This document shows positions 44,877-50,231 of a DNA stretch of 50,231 nucleotides, piece by piece. This stretch comes from Lysobacterales bacterium. Its GTDB lineage: Bacteria; Pseudomonadota; Gammaproteobacteria; Xanthomonadales; Rhodanobacteraceae. The first letter of the stretch is position 1, and each line of letters begins with the position of its first letter. The stretch lies in assembly GCA_014338185.1 (NCBI GenBank), contig QUBV01000017.1, forward strand, positions 1-50,231, written 5' to 3'. Below the pieces are notes generated by a model that was not told where the DNA came from, made no database searches, and saw only the letters and a list, made by a program, of their open reading frames with translations. A program made the position numbers and the translations under genes.

Positions 44877-46508
44877 GTGGCCCGATTGCGCTACCAAGGC
44901 TTGGACCGCGATGCCCCGGGCGACATCACCCGGCGCGAGCTGTATTTCTTCAACCTGTACCGCTGCCTCGAGGCCTTCGTCTACGCCAGCCTCGTGTTCG
45001 GGCCGTTCGCGAGCGAGCCGGTGCGCGTGCTGCGCCCCTTGCTCGGCCAGTCCGTGACCGTGGTGTACCTGGGCCTGGCGCTGATCCTGCTGCTGCTCAC
45101 CGAGCGCCTGCGCCGCCACCTGGCCGCGACCATCGGCGTGTCGCTGGCGATCGACATCGTGGCCGCGGCCGCGGTGCTGCTCGCGCTGTCGGGCTACAGC
45201 CTCGTGCCGATGATGCTGCTGGTCAACATCGGCATTGCCGCGCTGCTCATGCCGCATCGCGCCTACCTGTTCGCGACCGGCGCGGCGATCGGGGTCGCCA
45301 CGCCCTACCTGTACGACCGCCTCAACGACAGCCACGAGGCGACCAGCGGCCTGGCCGTGCTGGCGATGGCGGTGGCCTACTTCGTCACCGCGACCTTGCT
45401 GCGCAACCTCGGCGGCCATCTGCGCGAGGCCGAGGACCTGGCCGAACAGCGCGGCGCCGACCTGCTCAACCTCGAGCAGATCAACGACCTCATCATCCAG
45501 CGCATGCGCACGGGCGTGCTGCTGGTGGATCGCGCCAACTACATCCTGCGCATCAACGAATCGGCCTGGCACCTCATCGGCAACCCGCCGCCGGGCGAGC
45601 GCGAACTGGGCGTGGTCGCGCCCGAGCTGTCGCGCCGGCTGTACCACTGGCGCCACAAGGGCCACGGCGAGGAATCGCCAGTGTCGCTGGCCACCGACAT
45701 GCCCGAGGTGATCCCGCGCTTCACGCGCCTGGCGCCCAACGACGACAGCAACGTGCTGATCTTCCTCGACGACACTTCGCTGCTGTCACGCCGCGCCGAG
45801 GAACTCACGCTGTCCTCGCTCGGGCGGCTGTCGGCGTCGATCGCGCACGAGATCCGCAACCCGCTCGCGGCGATCCGCTATTCGGCCCAGCTGCTGGCCG
45901 AGTCACCCGACCTCAGCGGCGACGACACGCGCCTGGTCGAGATCATCAACAACCATTGCACGCGCGCCAACGACGTGGTCGAGAACATCCTGCAACTGTC
46001 GCGGCGCGAGCGCTCGCGCCCGGAGACGATCGACCTCAACGCGTGGGTGCTCAGCTTCGTCGAGGACTACAGGCAGTCCAACGACCTCGGCGAGGACCAG
46101 CTGCGCGCGGTCACCAGCAACAAGCGCCTGGAGGCGGTGTTCGATCCGCAGCACATGCAGCAGGTGGTGTGGAACCTCGTGCAGAACGCCCTGCGCTACG
46201 GGCGCCAGCCGGGCCAGCCCGCGCGCGTGGCGGTGGTGGCGCGCGCGGCGGTCGACAAGGGCCCGGCGCTGCTCGAGGTGATCGACCGCGGACCGGGCAT
46301 TCCGCCCAAGGTCGCCGCACAGATCTTCGAGCCGTTCTACACCACCCACGAATACGGCACGGGCCTTGGCCTTTACCTCGCCAAACAGATGAGCGAGGCC
46401 AGTCAGGCTACCCTCGAATACGTGCCGGTGGCAGGCGGTGGTGCCTGCTTCCGGTTGACCCTGCAGGCGGCGGTCAGCATCGGCCCCGGCGGTGCGGTGG
46501 CGGCATGA
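44877..46508 (+). CDS. pilS: Type IV pilus sensor histidine kinase
   Basis: 543 residues. Five or six transmembrane helices (~30-190) precede a PAS-like domain (~215-310), a dimerisation/phosphoacceptor domain with the H-box Ser-Ile-Ala-His324-Glu-Ile-Arg-Asn-Pro-Leu, and an ATPase domain. The latter has the N-box Trp-Asn-Leu-Val-Gln-Asn-Ala, G1 Asp-Arg-Gly-Pro-Gly-Ile, an F-box, and G2 Gly-Thr-Gly-Leu-Gly-Leu. PilS phosphorylates PilR and in Pseudomonas senses inner-membrane pilin levels. The GTG at 44877 was chosen because CAGGAG lies seven bases upstream. pilR follows after 91 bases. Confidence 0.93.
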   Translation: MARLRYQGLDRDAPGDITRRELYFFNLYRCLEAFVYASLVFGPFASEPVRVLRPLLGQSVTVVYLGLALILLLLTERLRRHLAATIGVSLAIDIVAAAAVLLALSGYSLVPMMLLVNIGIAALLMPHRAYLFATGAAIGVATPYLYDRLNDSHEATSGLAVLAMAVAYFVTATLLRNLGGHLREAEDLAEQRGADLLNLEQINDLIIQRMRTGVLLVDRANYILRINESAWHLIGNPPPGERELGVVAPELSRRLYHWRHKGHGEESPVSLATDMPEVIPRFTRLAPNDDSNVLIFLDDTSLLSRRAEELTLSSLGRLSASIAHEIRNPLAAIRYSAQLLAESPDLSGDDTRLVEIINNHCTRANDVVENILQLSRRERSRPETIDLNAWVLSFVEDYRQSNDLGEDQLRAVTSNKRLEAVFDPQHMQQVVWNLVQNALRYGRQPGQPARVAVVARAAVDKGPALLEVIDRGPGIPPKVAAQIFEPFYTTHEYGTGLGLYLAKQMSEASQATLEYVPVAGGGACFRLTLQAAVSIGPGGAVAA

Positions 46509-46599
46509 GGCCGGCATTGGCACACTGCGCGCACCCTGTTGCCGCGCGGCCGCGCGATGCTTGCGGCGCCTGCACCACCGCCCACACACTCGCACCCGC

Positions 46600-48000
46600 A
46601 TGAACAAGCACTACGCCCTGATCATCGATGACGAGCGCGACATCCGCGAGCTGCTCACGCTCACGCTCGGTCGCATGGGCCTCATCGTCGAGACCGCCGC
46701 CACCGTGGCCGAGGCGCGCCAGCGCCTGGCCGAGCGCCGCTACGCGCTGTGCTTCACCGACATGCGCCTGCCCGACGGCAGCGGCCAGGAAATCATCGCG
46801 CTGGTGGCGCAGCAGTACCCCGAGATGCCGATCGCGATGATCACCGCCTACGGCAACGTCGATGCCGCGGTCGAGGCGCTCAAGGCCGGCGCGTTCGACT
46901 TCGTGTCCAAGCCGGTCGACATCTCGGTGCTGCGCCGGCTCGTGCAGACCGCGCTGCGGCTGTCCGACGAAAAGCGCAGCGAGCAGGCCACCAGCGTGGG
47001 CAAGCTCATCGGCGATTCGGCCACGATGAACGAGTTGCGTGCGACCATCGCCAAGGTCGCGCGCAGCCAGGCGCCGGTGTACATCGCGGGCGAATCGGGC
47101 GTGGGCAAGGAACTGGTGGCGCGTCTCGTGCACGAGCTGGGGCCACGCTCGAGCGCGCCGTTCGTGCCGGTCAACTGCGGCGCGATTCCGTCCGAGCTCA
47201 TGGAAAGCGAGTTCTTCGGCCACCGCAAGGGCAGCTTCACCGGCGCGCAGGCCGACAAGGACGGCCTGTTCCAGGCGGCCAACGGCGGCACACTGTTCCT
47301 CGACGAAGTCGCCGAGCTGCCGATGCACATGCAGGTCAAGCTGCTGCGCGTGCTGCAGGAAAAGGCCGTGCGCCCGATCGGTGCGCATGCCGAGGTCAAT
47401 GTCGACGTGCGCATCCTGTCGGCCACCCACAAGAACCTCGCGAGGCTGGTCGAACTGGGCTCGTTCCGCCAGGACCTGTTCTACCGCATCAACGTGATCG
47501 AGCTGAAGGTCGCGCCGCTGCGCGACCGCCGCGAGGACATCCCGCAGATCGCCGCGCGCGTGCTCGAACGGCTCGCCGGCGACGGCGGCGGCACGCCCGC
47601 GCAGCTCACGCCCGCGGCGCTGCAGGCGCTGGTCAACTACGAGTTCCCGGGCAACGTGCGCGAGCTCGAGAACGTGCTCGAACGCGCGGTCGCGCTGTGC
47701 GAGCACAACACCATCACCCCGGCCGACCTGCGCCTGAGCGCATCGGCAGAGCGCACGGCCGGCACCGCCACGCCGGTCGCGGCCGCACCCGCGCCGGCCA
47801 CGGCGTCCGCGTTCGCATTCGAGCCGCCCGAGGACGCCGGCTTCCCGAGCGATCTTGCCGCCGCGGTCGCCGAGACCGAACGCGCCGCGATCATGAAGGC
47901 GCTCGAAGCCACGCGCTGGAACCGCACCGCCGCCGCGCGCAACCTCGGCCTCACGCTGCGCCAGCTGCGCTACCGCCTCGAAAAACTCGGCATCGAATAG
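46600..48000 (+). CDS. pilR: Sigma-54-dependent response regulator of pilin expression
   Basis: 466 residues. The receiver domain (1-~120) has phospho-acceptor Asp54 and Lys in Ser-Lys-Pro-Val-Asp. The AAA+ domain (~135-375) has the Walker A Gly-Glu-Ser-Gly-Val-Gly-Lys-Glu (from residue 164), the sigma-54 loop Gly-Ser-Phe-Thr-Gly-Ala, Walker B Leu-Phe-Leu-Asp-Glu, and the arginine-finger region. The C-terminal Fis-type helix-turn-helix ends in Leu-Arg-Gln-Leu-Arg-Tyr-Arg-Leu. With PilS it activates the sigma-54 promoter of pilA, a clear copy of which lies at 49926-49941. The ATG at 46600 gives the expected start of the receiver domain. Confidence 0.95.
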   Translation: MNKHYALIIDDERDIRELLTLTLGRMGLIVETAATVAEARQRLAERRYALCFTDMRLPDGSGQEIIALVAQQYPEMPIAMITAYGNVDAAVEALKAGAFDFVSKPVDISVLRRLVQTALRLSDEKRSEQATSVGKLIGDSATMNELRATIAKVARSQAPVYIAGESGVGKELVARLVHELGPRSSAPFVPVNCGAIPSELMESEFFGHRKGSFTGAQADKDGLFQAANGGTLFLDEVAELPMHMQVKLLRVLQEKAVRPIGAHAEVNVDVRILSATHKNLARLVELGSFRQDLFYRINVIELKVAPLRDRREDIPQIAARVLERLAGDGGGTPAQLTPAALQALVNYEFPGNVRELENVLERAVALCEHNTITPADLRLSASAERTAGTATPVAAAPAPATASAFAFEPPEDAGFPSDLAAAVAETERAAIMKALEATRWNRTAAARNLGLTLRQLRYRLEKLGIE

Positions 48001-48138
48001 CGCGGCAGGGTCGCTGCCGGTCGCGCACCGCCCACCCGGCCCGCGCCAGGCCGGAGCATCGGCCGGACCCCGTGCGCGCCACCCCGCCGCGGCCGCCTGT
48101 GCTATTTTTTGCCGCTCCGACTGCGGCACGCCCACAGC

Positions 48139-48372
48139 ATGAGCCGGCGCACGGTCACCCTCAGCGAAGCACGCTACCGCGCCCTCAAGGAGGCTTCCGC
48201 GCGCGAGGGCAAGCCGCTCGCGCAACTGGTGGACGAAAGCCTGGAGCTGTACGGGATCAAGGCGCTGAACGAGGCCCGCCACCTCGTGCAGCATGCGCGC
48301 AGCCACGCCCGCCTCGCCGCCGAGGAGGCGCTGCAGCTGGCGGTGTGGGCCACGCGGGCGCAGCGCCAATGA
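48139..48372 (+). CDS. Putative antitoxin of a PIN toxin-antitoxin pair
   Basis: 77 residues, highly charged. The N-terminal part (Arg-Thr-Val-Thr-Leu-Ser-Glu, then helices) resembles a ribbon-helix-helix DNA-binding domain, and the C-terminal helix is Ala/Arg/Glu-rich, suited to wrap the toxin. The stop overlaps the start of the PIN gene (ATGA), the usual order for VapBC-like modules. The family is not identified more closely. A gene outside this role is possible since the match is by size, charge and context. Confidence 0.6.
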   Translation: MSRRTVTLSEARYRALKEASAREGKPLAQLVDESLELYGIKALNEARHLVQHARSHARLAAEEALQLAVWATRAQRQ

Positions 48373-48797
48373 CCACCATGGTCATCGACACCAACGTGGT
48401 GGTGGCGGGCCTGCTCACCCACCACGAGGACAGCGCGGTCGCGCGCGTGCTCGATGGCATGCTCGACGCGGCCTTCGCCTACGAAATCCCCATGGACCTG
48501 CTCGCCGAATACCGCGAGGTGCTGCTGCGGCCGGACCTGCGCAAGCTGCACCGGCTGTCCACCGAGGACATCGACGTGTTGCTCGCCGCGCTGGTCGAAC
48601 ACGCCGCGGTGCTGTCGCCCGCGCGCGCGAACCCGCCCGATGCGGACCACGCCCATCCATGGCAGTGGCTGGCCACGCGCGACGACCTGCGCCTGGTCAC
48701 CGGCGACCGCCGCCTGCTCGGCGCGCGGCTCGCGGCGCACGCGCTCGGCCCCGAGGATTTCGTCGCGGGCGCGGCGGGCTGGTCGCCTGCGGGCTGA
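48369..48797 (+). CDS. PIN-domain ribonuclease toxin (COG1569-like)
   Basis: 142 residues. The PIN-fold acidic residues are visible: Asp7 in Val-Ile-Asp-Thr-Asn, Glu47 in Leu-Ala-Glu-Tyr-Arg-Glu-Val-Leu, Asp91/Asp93 in Pro-Pro-Asp-Ala-Asp-His, and Asp113 in Val-Thr-Gly-Asp-Arg-Arg-Leu-Leu. These bind Mg2+/Mn2+ for RNA cleavage. The third site is slightly unusual, as families normally have Asp-x-Asp-Asp followed by a longer helix. It overlaps the antitoxin gene by four bases. The module lies between pilR and tfpX, two genes of one pathway. Confidence 0.75.
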   Translation: MTTMVIDTNVVVAGLLTHHEDSAVARVLDGMLDAAFAYEIPMDLLAEYREVLLRPDLRKLHRLSTEDIDVLLAALVEHAAVLSPARANPPDADHAHPWQWLATRDDLRLVTGDRRLLGARLAAHALGPEDFVAGAAGWSPAG

Positions 48798-49009
48798 TGC
48801 GCGGCCCTTGCCTGCGCTCCGCCCGCATCGCCACGGGCCGGGCACCCAAGGCAACACCGCGCGGCATCGCCCGCGCAGCAGCGCCGCGCTTGTCGCGCCG
48901 CGCGGCGGCCGCGATGCCACCGCGCGCGGTGCCCGCATCAGGCCGGCGCGCTTGCATGCGATGCGCGAGACGCTACAGTCACGCGCAGCCCCACATCGAC
49001 CAGGCACCC

Positions 49010-49756
49010 ATGTCCCGCTGGAAAGCCGCCGGCATCCACCTGTCGGCCAATGCCGTGATCGGCGCGCTCGCGCTCGCGCTCATCTTCCTCGTGTGGTATC
49101 CGCAGCCCTACAGCCAGGCCGCCGGCGCGGGCACGCTCGCGCTGCTGCTGCTCGGCGTCGACCTCGTGCTCGGCCCGCTGCTCACGCTGGTGGTGTACAG
49201 GGCGGGCAAGAAGGGGCTCCGGTTCGACCTCACCCTGATCGTGCTCATGCAGCTGGGTGCGTTCGCCTATGGCATGCATGTGGTGGCCGTGGCGCGACCC
49301 GCGTTCGTGGTCGCCGCGGTCGACCGATTCGTGCTGGTGGCCGCCAACGAGCTCAACGCCGCCGACGTGACCAAGGCCACCGACCCCGCGTTCAACCACC
49401 TGCCCTGGACCGGCCCGGTGGTGGTAGGCGCAAGGCTGCCCGACGAGGCGAGGCTGCGCATGGCCATGGTGTTTTCCGGCCTGGCTGGCAAGGACCTGGA
49501 AAAGTTTCCGCAGTACTACGTACCCTATGCGGACGTGGTCGGCGCGTTGCTCGAGCGCGCCACGCCGCTGGACGAATTCGCACGCAAGCATCCCACCGCC
49601 ACGCCCCTGGTCGACGCATGGCGCCGGTCGCATCCGCAGTACGCGGACGGCAGCGTGCTCACCTTGCCGCTGAGCTCGCGCAACCGATCGCTGACGGCCC
49701 TGGTCGAGCGCGGCAGCGGCACCATCCTCGACGCGCTCGAGTTCGATCCCTGGTAG
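49010..49756 (+). CDS. tfpX: TfpX/TfpZ-family type IV pilin accessory protein
   Basis: 248 residues. The N-terminal ~115 residues hold three or four transmembrane helices with the family pattern: Arg-Trp-Lys-Ala-Ala-Gly-Ile-His-Leu, Leu-Val-Trp-Tyr-Pro, [12 protein letters not shown], and Arg-Phe-Asp-Leu. A periplasmic domain follows. In Pseudomonas, TfpX and TfpZ accompany particular pilin alleles and are needed for normal surface piliation. It lies directly upstream of the pilA promoter. The ATG at 49010 is the first that starts the family motif; the upstream ribosome site is weak (CAGG). Confidence 0.85.
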   Translation: MSRWKAAGIHLSANAVIGALALALIFLVWYPQPYSQAAGAGTLALLLLGVDLVLGPLLTLVVYRAGKKGLRFDLTLIVLMQLGAFAYGMHVVAVARPAFVVAAVDRFVLVAANELNAADVTKATDPAFNHLPWTGPVVVGARLPDEARLRMAMVFSGLAGKDLEKFPQYYVPYADVVGALLERATPLDEFARKHPTATPLVDAWRRSHPQYADGSVLTLPLSSRNRSLTALVERGSGTILDALEFDPW

Positions 49757-49838
49757 GCCGGCGGACCGGGCCGCTCGCGACAGCGACGCGGCCATGGAGC
49801 CATCGGCGGCGCAATCTGTCAGAAACTTACAAATTGCG

Positions 49839-49851
49839 CGACACGGTGTCG
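49839..49851. promoter_or_regulatory. Candidate PilR-binding palindrome
   Basis: CGACACGGTGTCG is a perfect inverted repeat with six-base arms and a single central base. It lies about 90 bases upstream of the -12 element of the pilA promoter, the distance at which PilR sites are known in Pseudomonas, whose half-site contains TGTC. Confidence 0.55.
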
Positions 49852-49925
49852 TTCCGAGTGTGGCCCCGGTCGCAGTTCGACAGCCCGGCTCGTGACAATT
49901 GCTTGCAGGCGGGGCTGGCCAAGCT

Positions 49926-49941
49926 TGGCATGAATGCTGCA
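49926..49941 (+). promoter_or_regulatory. Sigma-54 promoter of pilA
   Basis: TGGCATGAATGCTGCA matches the sigma-54 consensus with the invariant GG (49927-49928) and GC (49939-49940) separated by ten bases. The start of transcription would be near 49952, giving a leader of about 107 bases before pilA. Confidence 0.85.
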
Positions 49942-50058
49942 ACATACTTCCCGCGAGCCGTCGATCGCCGGACGAGAAAGCGATCGCGGAAGCGGGCCCG
50001 CCTTGGCAGGTTGGCGGCTCTAGGGGCAACACCGATACATCCATCGAGAGGAACCACC

Positions 50059-50231
50059 ATGAACAAGATCCAGAAGGGCTTCACGCTGATCGAACTGATG
50101 ATCGTCATCGCGATCGTCGCCATCCTCGCCGCCATTGCGCTGCCGGCCTATCAGGACTACGTGATCCGCTCGCGCGTGTCCGAAGGTCTGGTCGCCGCCG
50201 ACGCCGCCAAGATCAACGTGCAGGACGTGCT
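50059..50231 (+). CDS. pilA: Type IVa major pilin (cut by window end)
   Basis: The first 57 codons are present. A short basic leader (Met-Asn-Lys-Ile-Gln-Lys-Gly) is followed by the prepilin peptidase site Gly/Phe-Thr-Leu-Ile-Glu-Leu, with the conserved Glu5 of the mature protein. The hydrophobic alpha-helix ends in Ala-Tyr-Gln-Asp-Tyr. PilD would cleave and N-methylate it. AGAGGAA upstream is the ribosome site. The 3' part lies outside the window. Confidence 0.95.
   Translation, partial: MNKIQKGFTLIELMIVIAIVAILAAIALPAYQDYVIRSRVSEGLVAADAAKINVQDV

Noticed and set aside
48003-48019. Inverted repeat after pilR as a terminator
   Set aside because: Six-base stem without a T-run; not distinguishable from background.
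1-50231. CRISPR arrays, tRNA/rRNA genes, insertion sequences or prophage
   Set aside because: None seen: no spaced identical repeats, no cloverleaf or rRNA motifs, no transposase, integrase or phage structural motifs.

Overview
The window is very GC-rich, gene-dense DNA with strong GC third-position bias. Gene content points to a gammaproteobacterium of the order Lysobacterales (Xanthomonadales), probably Rhodanobacteraceae-like. The best evidence is the right edge: sucD-sucC diverge from pilS-pilR, followed by a TfpX-type pilin accessory gene and a class IVa pilin gene behind a sigma-54 promoter. glnE, zf-CHCC, ELM1-type and YceI genes fit the same group. I see no tRNA, rRNA, CRISPR array, insertion sequence or prophage.

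Layout. 0-10 kb is mostly envelope and housekeeping: a DUF2339/DUF3999 membrane pair, an O-antigen-ligase-like protein, a GT4 glycosyltransferase with a small zinc-finger protein, a Yip1-domain protein, YceI and an ELM1-like protein. 10-12.5 kb holds a Ser/Thr kinase with TPRs. About 13-42 kb is rich in exported proteins, interrupted by glnE, an LTA-synthase-family gene and an ECF sigma/Ser-Thr kinase pair. The exported set comprises two Lcl/DUF1566 proteins, an S1-type protease, four beta-helix proteins, two PD40 beta-propellers, an RCC1 propeller, a LamG protein, an OmpA-like protein with a cysteine-ladder tail, and one unrecognised protein. 42.5-50.2 kb carries sucCD, pilSR, a PIN toxin-antitoxin pair, tfpX and the start of pilA.

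The most striking signal is a short shared motif, D-x-[IL]-F-x-x-G-F-[DE]. It lies at or within a few residues of the C-terminus in eight of the otherwise unrelated exported proteins, and in a ninth directly after the predicted signal peptide. The carriers share almost nothing else, so the motif looks like a common sorting, processing or anchoring tag. I know of no named family for it. A second regulatory theme is phosphorylation: two large membrane Ser/Thr kinases, one translationally overlapped with an ECF sigma factor that lacks the usual acidic patch in region 2.2.

The first ~240 bases look foreign to the gene they are joined to (a DinB-like fragment with different codon use). This is either an unusual fusion or an assembly chimera at the contig edge.
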